Source: Trebouxia sp. TZW2008 (Eukaryota; Chlorophyta; Trebouxiophyceae; Trebouxiales; Trebouxiaceae). Taken from it: 64,000 nt of DNA. Both the position numbers and the translations under genes were made by a program. The notes under the pieces were generated by a model. That model was not told the origin of the DNA. It did not search any database and was given only the letters and a program-made list of their open reading frames with translations. Positions 23,601 through 35,087 of this stretch are shown here, piece by piece; the first letter of the stretch is position 1, and each line of letters opens with the position of its first letter. Location of the stretch: the NCBI GenBank assembly GCA_002118135.1, contig BDIU01000287.1, forward strand, positions 558,001 through 622,000. Reading direction: 5' to 3'.

Positions 23601-26600
23601 GCCATGCACATGCGGGGGGGCTCATTTAGTGCTCAGCAATGGTCAGCAAATTTGAGGTCAGCAGCTGTCCAGGGCGCAACTGCACTGACAAATTTTTGAT
23701 TCTGAGTGCATCACGTTGGCATGCACATGCAGTGCGTTGGTGAGCAGATGTCAGGGCTGCAAATGCAAGCACAGATTCTGAGTGTCACAACTCGCCATGC
23801 ATATGCAGCGTGGTACCTCGGGTACTCAGCCCTGGCCAGCAAAAGCATTGGTGAGCAGTATCAAGGCTGCAAATGCAAGGACAGACTCTTGAGTGTCACA
23901 ACTCGCCATGCATATGCAGGGTGGCACATTGAGTGCTCAGCCATGGCCAGCAAGATCATTGGCGAGCAGCTGGACATTCACAGCGGGGGTGAAGACCTAC
24001 GCTTCCCTCACCATGACAATGAGCTGGCACAAGCTGAGGCGCATTACCACACTTGCGGCTGCCAGCAATGGGTCAACTACTTCTTGCACACTGGGCACTT
24101 GTCTATAGAAGGCTTGAAGATGTCCAAGTCGCTGAAGAACTTTGTGACCATCAGGTTTGCATTGCTGGCTTGCAGTAGCTGATCATTTGAGGCCTGTTGT
24201 ACTTACTAGGCAACCTGCAGGCTGTGTTGCACAAAGCTGTGAACCAGATCAGCTCATGAGAAATAGAGAAATGACTACGCTGTCAGGCGTGATAAGGAGA
24301 CCGCAGATATACCGCAGCGTCCTGGTCTTGCTCTAAGATAGAGCAGGCAATCCTCAGGCGCAACCCGAGGCACCGCTACTCATGCCTTGTTCCCTGTCTT
24401 TCTCTTTCTGCACCGTTGATGAAGACCACTCAAGAATCAACGGCCCACTGGCAACAATCCTGGTACCGCCCATGACGGGCAGGTGGCAAAGTATTTCTTG
24501 CCAACCTGAGTGGGTACCAGACCAGTGCCGGTTTGTAGCAACCGGACAACCCAATTATATCAACCGGCTGGGTTATCACCGGGGTCCCGCACAGTATACT
24601 AAGCGGTGTCGATAGATCCGGGAATTGAACCCCGGACCTGCCACTGAGAGTTTAACGTCCTCTCAGCATGACTATCAGCTCATGCTGTAGCTTTGAGTAT
24701 TAGATGTTTCAATTTTGCAGATGGCAATCATGCAACAGCTCAGCTGGATGACAATATTCAAGATCTGTAGGCAAGTGTTTTGCATCAAACATCATCCTGT
24801 GCACTCTAACAGCAAAGCCAGCAGGAATTCTGCGAAATATTCTCTTGGCAGCCACCTGCAGTTTTCCCCTGCACAGCAACCCAGCAGTTAAGTACCCCAC
24901 TATTGCATGAGCAACTCAGCAGCTAATCAGCCCACTATTGCATGTGCAATGTTGCATTTGTCACTTGATATGATTGTTGGCCTGAATGCACAGGGAAGCG
25001 TTGGCCAGTGACTTCACAGGCCGACAGTTACGCCTCATGTTTGCGCTGTCGCCCTGGGACCGACCAATGCAGTATGGGCAGCAAGCAGCAGATGAGATGC
25101 AGGCCAAGGAAACCCTCTTCAAGAACTTCTTCCAGAATGCTGAGGTTGTCATGCGCCAGCACAACAGCGTCAAGCACAGATCCAAATGGGATGTGAGCCC
25201 TCTGCCTGCCCTCTATGACTTGTGTTTTATCACACCAACTGGAGATTCTGCTGTCGTGCATCATGGCAAGAACCGTGTCTGACATTCTAGTATGTGACAT
25301 ATGTGCTTCAGCCTAGTGTGCTTCAGCCTAGTGCTTCAGCCTAGTCTATTTGCCCATGCACGTTCCACCATTGTGACCTGGGTGCAGCTGCCAATGTGCC
25401 GTATTGTGTGTCAGCTTGCATATTGAAAGAATAGCTCAAGATGCAAAGCTTCAAAGCCCAGAAAGCTCATGGTTCAGTCTGTGAAAGTATGTGGCTGATA
25501 TTGCAGGAGGATGACTGCAAGGAACGGTCACTTGCAAAGCAGATACAGCAAGCGCAACAGCGTGTTCATGAAGCTTTGCTTGACAACCTCAACAGCAAAG
25601 CTGCTCTAGACGCTCTGCTTGACCTGGTTAAGGACACAAACAAGTACTTGTCAGATCGGCGGAGCAATGCACAAGGTGAGCAAAGCGTATGCACAAGAAG
25701 CGATGTCTTCCTGTCATGTGGATTGTAGCACTGATGCTTATTGCAAGTCCTTCAGCCTGCACAGCTGCTGTCCGTAGACATGCATTGACAATGTTCTCAT
25801 TGTTTGATGGTCATGAGTCCAATACAAATTCAGTATCCAAGGCCCAACCTGTACATGTGCAGGCCGTGTGAAATCAGCCATCTCCACATGAATATTGTTC
25901 AAGAGTCCTTGCGTATTGCAACCCCTGGTAGATTGATCAACCCCCTTCAGTCACGGTTCTGCAGCACAGCAACATTTCTAAGTCAAGACAAATCTCAAAG
26001 ACTGTGTGGCTGTTGTTGTCATTGCTGCTATTGTTATTATAACTACTGTCAGTATTGTTACTTATATTATCATTATGTTAACACCACCTTTTGTATTATA
26101 TTTTATTGTTGCTGTGCATGCAGGACCACCTGCCCAACCGTTCTTGGTGCGCAAAGCAGCAGCGTATGTGACGCGCATCCTGTCAGTCTTTGGCATCTCA
26201 ACAGCAGCACCAGACCAGCTTGGGTTTGGCGGTGAAGCCACTGCAGCAGCCTCAACCAGCGAAGGCACCGCCAAGTACCTGGACGCTTTTGCTTTGTTCC
26301 GTGACAATATCAGAAGACTAGCCAAAAGCGACAAGTCTTCAGCAGACATCCTGGCGGCTTGTGACAGGTCAGTGATTGCCTGCTTTGGCACCATGTGAGA
26401 ACCCTTGCGCTGCAAATGTCAGAACTCTCATCCTGTGAAAGGCCTTGTGCTGCAAACACCGAACTTCTTCATGTATGAGAGCCTTGTGCCGCAGACGTCA
26501 GTACTCTTGGGCCTGCACATTGTGCTGCTTTTGGGTATGTCTTACTCATGGCAAAGCTTTTCTGTATGTTGAGACATCAAATTCTGGTTGGCAGGATACG

Positions 26601-28006
26601 GGACGAGACAATGTTAGAGCTGGGAGTGCGATTAGAGGACCGAGGAGATGAGTCAGTCTGGAAGCTGGATGATGCGGATGTGTTGCGGCGAGAGCAACAA
26701 GCCAAGCAGCAAGCTGCAGCTGAGCAGAAGCTCAAAAAACTCACCATGGCTCACAGCAAGAAGGATGCGGTATGCTGCTTGTATCTCTGTAAATTGTCTT
26801 GACTTCATATCATTTATTGGTCAGCACGAAGCAATGGCTCGTCTCTTCAGATCTGCATGCTGCAGGAAACAGTCTCTTCTGAGCGTTTTGTTTCTCTAGA
26901 TGAGTGTCTATATGTATAGGTGAATAACTTGCAAGGTCACAGCAAATTGTCAAATCTTGATGCTGTATCTCTGGATTGCTTAATGGAGCCTGAGGAAAGG
27001 CCTCTTCTGTGACTGAAATGGGCGCAATTACTCATTCTCTGCTTGATGACAGCAGTTCACCAAAAAGGGTCAAGACTTTGCAGCATGAGAAGGCACATGA
27101 AGCATGGTGTTCACACTGCGCAACATTGCAAAAGCTTGCAATACCTGACAATGGTACAACTGGCGTGCAGGAACTTAGCAGACTGCAGAAGCTTGTCCAG
27201 CTGCCATCAATTCCAGAGGCGCTGAAGAGCAAGTTCAGCAAATTTGATGCTGATTTCAACCCAACACATGACCAGGACGGCAACGAGCTAGATAGCAAGG
27301 TGAGCAATGCTAACCAGTGGTCATGATCTGGAATGCTGCAGTCGTATCACAGGCAGGTCATGGTATCATGGCATACCTACAGCTTGTTGTGTAAGGTGCC
27401 ACTGAAGTGACTCGCTGCATTTGCCATCACTTTTGTAGCATCCTGCAATCATCATGCATGGGTCACAAACCAGTTACATGGTAGAAAGTGACGAGGCTGT
27501 GCATGACTGCCTAGCACCAGATGCATCAAGCGATATGCACGGCTTGATTCATGGATCATGTTTGACCGCAAGCATGTCTCACCTTCTGTGTAGGCTGCTG
27601 CCAAGGCCAAAAAGGTTGTAGACAAGGAGAAGAAGTCAAGGGAAGGGCTCAAGAAGTTTGAGGTAAGATCTTTTGACTAATGCATGACATGCTGGCATAT
27701 ACTCTGCTGTTAGGAGTCTTTGACATCTGTTTGTGAGAAACCCCGTCGAGGTCTTTTCGGCTCCAAGAAGTTGCAAACAGCCAGTGCGCTTGCTCTAATG
27801 CAATGCGACTCATGAGTTGCTTATGTTCCCATGTGGCATGCACCAACTTGTTGAAAATGCTGGCAGATATAGCAAAACATTTGTTGTGCATGCAGAATGA
27901 CCCGGAGCTATTGACTAGAACAGAGGCAGAAGTCATGCAGCTCAAAGACGAGATGGATAAGCTCAAGCTGCAAAGTGAAGCCAGATCTTGCAATGGTTCT
28001 AGTTGA
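20695..28006 (+). CDS. CARS: Cysteinyl-tRNA synthetase, eukaryotic cytosolic type
   Basis: Exons: 20695-21063, 21168-21287, 21498-21615, 21717-21822, 22113-22301, 22987-23171, 23920-24154, 24994-25192, 25507-25675, 26124-26367, 26595-26769, 27189-27299, 27594-27662, 27896-28006; phases close to about 799 residues (start of exon 12 is least sure). Class I signatures are present: [14 protein letters not shown] (HIGH-like), [10 protein letters not shown], the zinc-site segment [58 protein letters not shown] and [12 protein letters not shown] (KMSKS). The charged insert after the HIGH region and the C-terminal Lys-rich tail with [12 protein letters not shown] are typical of the eukaryotic cytosolic enzyme, which charges tRNA-Cys. 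No organelle presequence is evident. Exons 6 and 7 have decayed edge copies in the intron between them. Confidence 0.93.
23256..23450 (+). repeat. Donor-side copies of cysteinyl-tRNA synthetase exon 6
   Basis: The end of exon 6 (TGGGACTCCCCTTGGGGTGA at 23141, donor at 23172) recurs at about 23274 and 23388 with the following intron start, including the CTTTGA(C/T)ATTTTCTCT block. A further scrap GGGGTGAAGGGCGCCCAGGT lies at 23418-23437. All lie downstream of the working exon. Confidence 0.85.
23585..23919 (+). repeat. Acceptor-side copies of cysteinyl-tRNA synthetase exon 7
   Basis: Exon 7 (from 23920) begins GGTGGCACATTGAGTGCTCA. Upstream, the same edge with its CCATGCA(C/T)ATGC 3' splice site recurs at about 23610, 23738 and 23809. 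The 23809 copy still reads [16 protein letters not shown] against [16 protein letters not shown]. Repeated intron sequence (GAGTGTCACAACTCGCCATG) links the units. Confidence 0.85.
24290..24700 (-). mobile_element. Possible tRNA-derived SINE (or tRNA pseudogene)
   Basis: On the minus strand, about 24690-24605 resembles a tRNA: AGCATGA/TCATGCT as a D-arm-like hairpin, an anticodon-like hairpin GAGAGGACGTTAAACTCTC, and a T-arm CCGGGGTTCAATTCCCGG that contains a perfect pol III B box (GGTTCAATTCC). The 5' acceptor half does not pair, so it is not a working tRNA. The following ~300 bases are unlike the surrounding intron in composition (hairpin GCTCTA/TAGAGC near 24335). It sits in an intron of the cysteinyl-tRNA synthetase gene. 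Element ends are not defined. Confidence 0.45.
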
Positions 28007-28940
28007 CAGCGAGGATCAGCTGCGTGAAGTTAGCGTTTTGCAGGTTTGTGTAGAGTTTTGTGCTGACATGTCCCATTTAATTTGACTACTGCAAGCTGTC
28101 ACCACAGGCTTGCAGTACCATTGGTGCAGTAGCAAGCATGTGTGTATACGTATGGTCCAAGTACATCAGTATGTCAGAGTACTGTAGCCAGCATGCCCCT
28201 TTGGTGCCCTTGGCGTGCTAATTCCTTCCCAGAAGTAGGTGTTTCTGTGGACACAATGCTCTATCAGCGTTTGCAATCTCTCCAACACAACAGCTGAACC
28301 AGACTTGAGCATTGTTTTGGGGTTGTTGACTCAGTGAGTAAAGGTGTCAGCTGATGATAGGACTGCTATGCTAGTATGACTACTTGGAGTTCAGATGCAG
28401 TGTGTAATAACAGTCCTTCACGCTGTCGCTGCTAGGATCTCACAAGTGCTTCCATACTTAGAAAGTGATAACCGATCTTCACTCGGATCCCACCACAAAG
28501 AATGCACCTCGTACGTTTACAGTTCTGCAATCAAATCTGCTTCAACGTCGAAGTTTGCAGATCCGTACTTTCTGATCACAGGAATGGCCACGTGCTTTCC
28601 AGGAGCAAGCACTTTACTGCTGATGAACTCAAGGTTCTGTGTCTGTCGTTGTCGTCATGTCGTCGCTCAATCCGACAGGATGGGTCGCCAGATGTACGAG
28701 TGAGCAAACACTGCATAGGTGAGCAGCTCGTGCTGAGCACGCTGTGCTACAACTTTGAGGCTTCGCATACATACACGTACACGATAACAGTGCCAACAGC
28801 AGACCGCGGTTGCTCTTCTCCCGTTTCGGATCACGATAGCAACTTGTCGCGAGGGAAAGGTGATCGCGAAAGCTCATTGATGTTGCAGGCATGCCTTGCA
28901 TGCAGGATTTGCAGCACAAGCGGGTTCCTTTGCACATAGC
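28007..28940. other. Intergenic region, no recognised gene
   Basis: Open frames of 87-145 codons exist on both strands (for example 28502-28939 plus, 28629-28955 minus), but none shows a family motif or a convincing splice structure. The right part should contain the promoter of the phosphatase gene. Confidence 0.55.
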
Positions 28941-31847
28941 ATGCATTCTTGTCAATTCGGAACAGCTAGCTTGACGATACGGTCAAAGTTGCTGTCGTCA
29001 CACTGTTCACAGCGACCGTGCTTCAGCAGTGTACAGCCCTCGCGCTCAAGTCGCGTCCCCCGAGCCAGATTGCAAGCTACAAAGCGCTTGTCTGGCAAAA
29101 GCTGTCGGTGCCAAGTACACACTGTTCAGAGCGAGCCACAGAGCACTGCTGCTACTGCCCCTACTCCTTATAAAGTCCCAACATACGTGCGAGCCACAGG
29201 GCGCATCATTGCCAGTAAGCTTGTTTACAGCCACTGCTGTCAACACTGCTTGTCAAGCAAGTTGGCAAAATTTGTGACAGCCCTCTACATCAGACGCATC
29301 AGCAGTCATTTTGTGAAGGGTCATCGTGTTTGCGATGCAGTTGGTGACATCCATGGCGACATGCGCAAGGCCATCTCGTCCTTAGAGGCTGCAAGAGTGC
29401 TTGAAGAAATTGCGGGGCAGGTCAGATGGGCTGGCGGTGATACTGTTGTCGTGCAGCTGGGTGATGTGCTTGACAGAGGAGACAGTGAGATTGGTGAGCT
29501 AACCCTTGCATGATAGGTGCTGCATCGTTGCCTCTGCATTGAACACAAGGCATGTGGCATGCTTCCCATCACCTTGGTCGTACTCTGTATGTGCTTCTTA
29601 TAATGGCATTGTGACAACCACACATTCAGGTATTGGGCAAGATAGCTTGAACGCAGTGCGCTGCGGCTGCATCCAAGTAGCGGTCAGTGGCCTCATGAGC
29701 AAGCGTGATCATTGTGAGATGATGACAACTTGCAGGTGTCATCATGCTGTTGCGAGAGCTGCACAAGCAGGCGCAGCTAGAAGGCGGAGCAGTTTACATG
29801 CTCAATGGCAATCACGAGAGTTTGAACGTGTCAGGCAACTTCAGGTGAGCAATCTGGACTCTGGCCTTGACCGACTGCATGCTGTTTAGTTTGGAAGATG
29901 TTGGTACAGCTCTTCACTGCTCAAGCCTGCAATCTATTTGCACAGGGATCTCAGATACAACTGCCCTTGTATGCTTGTCTGCTTTCTGAGCCAGGACCAT
30001 GTTGATATAACGCAAATTTGCAGTCATGACCAGCATTATTATCACGTGTCATCTCAAATGCATGAGCCAATCTGCAGGTATGCGACGCCAGGGGGCATGA
30101 GAGAATCAGCACTTGCAGCTGGGTTGCGAGGTGAAGATCTGCTGAGCGTAGAAAAGCACAAGCAAGCTCGGCACTTGATGTACACACCCGGCGGCCCTAT
30201 GGCCAGAGAATTGGCCAAAAACCCAACAGTACTGATTGTGAATGACACTCTCTTTGCACATGGGGGAGTACTCAAGCGTCATGGTAGGTCACATGCCCAC
30301 ATGCACTGTCATGCCAAATTTTGTGTTCTCATTGGTGCATCAGTGTGACCCAGAATGGCTGCATAGGATGTATGGTAGCTTGTCAGGGTGTTGCAAGTGC
30401 TGCAAGTGGAAGTCCTGTATGCACAAGGGTCCCTGCTTTATTACACAGACAGCCCTGTGCACATTGTCCAGCGTACATAGCAACGATCAAGGGAATGTGT
30501 TCCTGAATCCACCAATAAAATGCATCTTGGCCCATCAAGAATGCAGAAATGAGCATGCATTGCATGTTGCAGTACAATATGGGCTGGAGAGGATGAACCA
30601 GGAGGTGTCCCTCTGGATGCGGGGCTTGCATAATGCTGATGGCAGTCGACCCACTCCACCTTTTTTTGCTACTGGGTAAGCATTGACTTTTGCCAGTCAA
30701 TCACAGCCCTTCTAGCAGGAGGCATGCACAGCTGCTGGCGCTCTGGATTGCTCATTGCATCAAAATGTCTGAATAGGCTTGTCATGCTATAATGCCAAGG
30801 ACTGCTGCTTTGCAGGGATGCCAGCAGTGTGATGTGGAATAGGATGTACAGTAAGGAGGCATTTACACCATATGATAGGTTCTGTGTGTGCCGTCAGCTC
30901 AATGCCACACTTGAGGCAACTGGCGCTAAGCAAATGATCATTGGGCACACCCCACAGGTACCTTGCATTCTTGACAGCAAAATGTACATGCCTGTCTCAA
31001 AATGCCTGCAGCTTTGACAACAGCAAGTTTGCCACAGGAATTTTCCCATTGTTGACAGCAAATATTGCACCCATGACTTGAGCCTTTTGCAGTCTTGGCC
31101 ATGGCAAACTTACGGTAGTATCTAGTTTTAGGCGGAGTACGTCCTCAGGTCTTTATTGACAGCAACCCTTTCAAGCCTGTCTTTGACAACATGCACTTTC
31201 AGCAATACCAGAGTCTCTGTAGGGTCTGGTGTTGTGCTGAGAGTCTTTGGCATAACAGGCATTTGCATATGCTCAAGCATGGCATCTGTGGTGCAGTTGA
31301 CAGGGGCAAATTGTGAGTGTAATGGGCATGTATGGAGAATGGACGTGGGAATGTCAGGCGGTGTACTCAATGCCTCTCCACAGGTGCAACACCTACTTGC
31401 TTCCTCTTTGCTGCATCTGTGAAGTCAATGAGAGCAGCAGTAGCATCAGTGACAATGGTATGCATGGTCATCATTCATTCCAGCACAGATGCTAGGTACA
31501 TGTGACTCACGTCTGGCGTTGTTAACGATTATTTGCTGTGCAACGTTCGACATGTTCAACATGGTCTGCTGTGCTGTCATGCCACATTCAACATGTTCAA
31601 CATGGTTTGTTGTGCTGTCATGCCACATGGCACAAATTGACTCCTGCTGCATGTGAAGGGCTAATCATAGTGCCAATTGGAAGGCTTTGAGAGCATATTG
31701 ATTGCTGCGACCTGATGACATGCTAGCATTTGCTGTTTGCAGATTCTTGAGATTGAGGATGTGAATGGCGAGACCACTATACGTCTTGTCACTGCTTCAT
31801 TACCATGCATGGTGGCAAGACAGCAGGATGCTGCTAATGCAGCTTAA
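28941..31847 (+). CDS. SLP1: Shewanella-like protein phosphatase, probably plastid (SLP1-type)
   Basis: Exons: 28941-29214, 29341-29493, 29736-29844, 30078-30283, 30573-30675, 30816-30957, 31297-31383, 31743-31847; phases close to 392 residues. Exon 1 is a Ser/Arg-rich organelle targeting sequence ending GRIIA. PPP-family metal and phosphate motifs follow in order: IGDIHGD (GDxHG), QLGDVLDRGD (GDxxDRG), LNGNHES (GNHE), LFAHGGVL and IIGHTPQ. The C-terminal GANCECNGHVWRMDVGMSGG is characteristic of SLP enzymes, which lack the usual PP1/PP2A C-terminus. SLP1 of plants is a plastid Ser/Thr phosphatase and SLP2 is mitochondrial; the assignment to SLP1 is inferred from the presequence only. Confidence 0.9.
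31546..31632. repeat. Two-copy tandem repeat of about 43 bases
   Basis: TTCAACATGGT(C/T)TG(C/T)TGTGCTGTCATGCCACA occurs twice in a row inside the last intron of the phosphatase gene. The unit is not related to its exons. Confidence 0.8.
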
Positions 31848-32552
31848 CAACTAGACGCCTTGCAAGATTGATTTCACAAGCAAGTTGCAGTCTTGATGGG
31901 GCAGCTGGGCTAACAATGGTATTTTGGTTGTAGAATACTGACCTAGGATCGAGCCCCTTACCTACGCCCTGCAGGGATAGGCATCTCCATCATGCAGGGC
32001 AGACTCTCCAAGCCAATTTTGCAGCCTCTGCACAGTGTCTGCTTCTGCAAGCAGCTTGTGTAACATACTCTACATCTCCAGACACTATTCTGCCTTTTGA
32101 TTGTAATTTGGGCAGCTTGTAGCATTGTATTTCGTGTTGTTTCCTGATTGACATGCTCAATTTTGTGTTCTGGTGATGACCTGTGAAATTTGCATTAGTG
32201 CTAAGATAGTCAGCTCATTGAGAAACTCTTGTCATGCTCTCACTTAGTCAACTTAGAGTGTGCTGAGCAGATACCAGGACGAGTGCTGTAAGTTGTCACC
32301 ATCAATAGCAACTGTTGACTACATGTCTGAAGAAAGCAAAGCAACCCCTTGACACCACCTTGCAGTGAAACTTCTATGCAAAGACAGCACAATGCATTAT
32401 CTGCCTGTTTGAACGCAGTAAGTCATCGGCATGCAGAATGCTGAGCATGGAGGAAAGGGCAATGCTACCATGCTCTCACATTCTTGCTGATATTGGGCTG
32501 TCATATCTGGATGGCAATGTGAACAAGCGGCATCATATGCACGCCTGAAGCT
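31848..32552. other. Intergenic region between convergent genes
   Basis: 705 bases between the stop codon of the phosphatase and that of the small membrane-protein gene. I see no gene, RNA or repeat in it; it presumably holds two 3' untranslated regions. Confidence 0.6.
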
Positions 32553-33373
32553 CTAGTCAAGTTTGCCGACACCCTCTGTCAAACTCTCTGGAAGGGGTGG
32601 TGGGATTGGTCTTGATGCATAGAAATATATGAGAGCAAAGCACGACAAGATGACGGCACCTGCTATAGGCAACACCTGCAAACACCGCAAGCGCTACAAG
32701 GCTATTGACAAGGACTCAATCTTATCATGAGCTCTTGTGCAGCAGACAATCGTACCCAACGCAACTGGTCCTGAATCTCTCGATTTGACGCCTTTCGTTT
32801 CCGTTTGTCTGCATTGCCCTCTTTCTTTCGACCTGCAGTCAGAACAAGCTATTCAACTATGCTGAGCTTGCAGTTAAAGGCAATACAAAGGGCATTTCAA
32901 CCAAGACATGCTGGCAAACCTTGTGTAGCCTTGCCCATGCCGGCGGCAGGCCTCTACCCCGCAACAAGACTGCCTCCTCGCTACGATCAGACCTGACTGT
33001 GATGGGCGATCACAAGTTTTGCCTTGCCCTGCACTCTGAAGACCTCAGCGAGCTGCAGCGCCACAAGTGATGCCGATCGATCTTCAGCAATGCGAATGCT
33101 TTCAAGCAAGCAGCTTGTGCGAGCGGTGATCAGTGGAAAGATTGCACCGAAGCACCGAGCTGCAGAAACTAGGAAAAGGCGGAGGCAGATTGGCAACACG
33201 TGCAGAAGTGCTGACTATACCTTCCATGAATCTAAATCGGCTCTGAAAAGCATCTCTCGACGATCATCTGTATCATCAGGGGCACAAAGGTCTGCGTCGA
33301 AGCCTCGCATTGCGGCTGCACGAACTCCAGTCCTTTCCGCCTTGTATAACAGCTTAAGCGTCTTGTTCAGCAT
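32553..33373 (-). CDS. Hypothetical small protein with one membrane segment
   Basis: I do not recognise this family. A model that joins in phase is 33373-33221, then an exon ending at about 33004 with CACAGTCAG|GTCTGA, then 32675-32553. Exon 1 starts MLNKTLKLLYKAERTGVRAA and is acidic at its end. The middle exon reads LAEVFRVQGKAKLVIAHHSQ if it starts after GCGCTGCAG; a longer open frame upstream (SIRIAEDRSASLVALQ) is possible but out of phase with exon 1. The last exon encodes a clear hydrophobic helix, VLPIAGAVILSCFALIYFYA, then a short Pro/Glu tail and a TAG stop. The product would be tail-anchored or type II. Start and middle exon are uncertain. It diverges from the DUF506 gene across 294 bases. 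Confidence 0.42.
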
Positions 33374-33667
33374 GAACGTGAAAATGGTGATGCGTCGGTA
33401 ACAAGAGTGTACAGCCTGCTGACGAGGCCTTGCTAGTCCAGACTTACAGCGGCTCGGGCCTGTGAATGAAGGTATGCACCCGCTCCTTGTCCAAGCAAGC
33501 ACGCCGACCCAATCACTTTGCGAGCTTGTTGGTCGCCTGCTATTCCCGTCGCCGGCCTGTGAGTGACTGTGACGGGCACGTGCTGGGCTCCCCCCGTGAC
33601 GCAGCGAGCTGCAGCAACGCTTGTCCGTCTCACTCAGGCCGCTCGTGCGACCTTGCAGGTGCACCGC

Positions 33668-35087
33668 ATGAAGGCATTCAGCTTCATTCGATCGTCCTTG
33701 GCCGGAGGCTGCTACCAGCAGGCCCCTGCGAAAACTGAGGACTCAGCTTCAGGCGTCATGCCAAAGGTTCCAAGCTTACTTTTTGATTTGGAGGTACCAT
33801 GCTCGCTGCAGTGCATCCATTTGGCTAGCAGACCATTTCTGGGTTGGTCACTGACTGGTTGTCCTGCCACACAGCTGGAGGAAGGTGGCACAGTTCACTC
33901 AGATCAGCAAGAGGACACTGGTGCTGCCATTCTTGCTGCCCATGTGCGCTCGCTCACTGAGCCCAGATCTGAACAGGAGTGTCAGGTAATTTAATGCTGT
34001 TGCATCCACAATGCCTTGCACATGCTGCAGTCTTGCCTCACAGGATTTACAGTGCGTTTTCTTGACTGGCACTTCCTTTTACATGCACCTTAATATCTGG
34101 CTTTGTGGCTGCAGCTGAATACACACATGCAGCTGGTTCAGAGGTTGCTGAATGAAAGCAGTACGCAACAAGCTCTTGACATCTATGAGGTGGCAGAAGG
34201 GTTGCGGAAGCTAGGTCATTCAGTAACCATGCGCACTGCTTTAGGAGGTGGTGGAGGCAATGAGTGTCTTCGCAACTTGAGGCACAGATTCTTGACATGC
34301 TGTATGCAAGGTGAGGGCAAGTCTTGTTCTGGCATTTATGCAGCATCAATGTTGAAGTGAGTTCAGCAACACAAAGGAGAGATCATGCTGGCGGCTGTAT
34401 CCCAGCAATGATGCTGTGGTCTGATACAGAGTGTGCTGTGCTGTAGGCAAACAAGGACATTCAGATTATGTGGTAGATCCAAGTTTCAAGGAGCAGTTCG
34501 AGATTGGTCACGTCACCCCGCGTTATGCATGTGTTCTGGCAGAAGTGCCAGCTACTTTCATTGGAACTCAAGAACAGATTGTTGCTGTTGTGGAGATCAT
34601 GTCCAAGGAGATCAGCCGAGCATTCCAGCAAGCAGGCGCCACTTTGCCTCCTTGGCGTCACACTGCCAGCATGCTCAGCAAATGGCAGCCCTGCAATTCC
34701 CAAGACCTGCATTTTGATGCACAGACACTGGACAACAGGGCGCCCTCGCTGCCTCAAGACCTCCCCCCTGCTGTGCTGCGCAAGCATCTGAGTGCTGCTG
34801 CCCATGGCAACCTGATGCGCCACAGCACCAGCAATGTCATGCCTGCTCGTCGAGCTGGTGCTGCTGTGCGTGTCTCGTTGGACGATGCACCCCGCAAGAG
34901 CCGTGTGTCACTTGATGGGAACAGTGCAAGCAAGCGCAAGATTGCTGACGGGTCAAACACGGGAACAGTGTCTAGGGGTAATGCAATTCAGCCTGCTGGG
35001 GTGGTAGCAACAGTGCAGCAGTCGATCAATGCTCTAGGCAGGAAAGCATCCTTCAACTCAGTCAATCATGCAATCCATCTGGTGTAG
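33668..35087 (+). CDS. DUF506 (PDDEXK-like) plant-type protein
   Basis: Exons: 33668-33793, 33875-33985, 34115-34310, 34447-35087; phases close to 357 residues. The core spans the last two exons: AEGLRKLGHSVTMRTALG, NECLRNLRHRFLTC, DYVVDPSFKEQFEIGHVTPR, YACVLAEVPATFIGTQEQI and PPWRHTASMLSKWQP. These match plant DUF506 proteins, which profile methods place in the PD-(D/E)XK nuclease fold, though catalytic function is unproven. The D of YVVDPSF is the conserved acid; the usual acidic residue before YEYIDV is replaced in this protein by a Gly run (GGGGGNE), so nuclease activity is doubtful. The C-terminal 110 residues are basic, Ser/Ala-rich and unlike the family core. Land-plant members respond to stress and root-hair signals. 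Confidence 0.82.

Noticed and set aside
24600..24690. Functional tRNA gene on the minus strand
   Set aside because: The T-arm and B box are good, but no 5' acceptor strand pairs with the 3' side and the anticodon stem has a mismatch.
25290..25345. CTTCAGCCTAGTG repeats as a regulatory array
   Set aside because: Three short units of uneven length in an intron; too little to support a function.
28395..28939. Possible gene upstream of the phosphatase
   Set aside because: Several overlapping frames on both strands, none with motifs, a coherent splice pattern or a phase-consistent partner.
34753..34960. Minus-strand frame opposite DUF506
   Set aside because: It is a shadow of the long DUF506 last exon and has no motifs.
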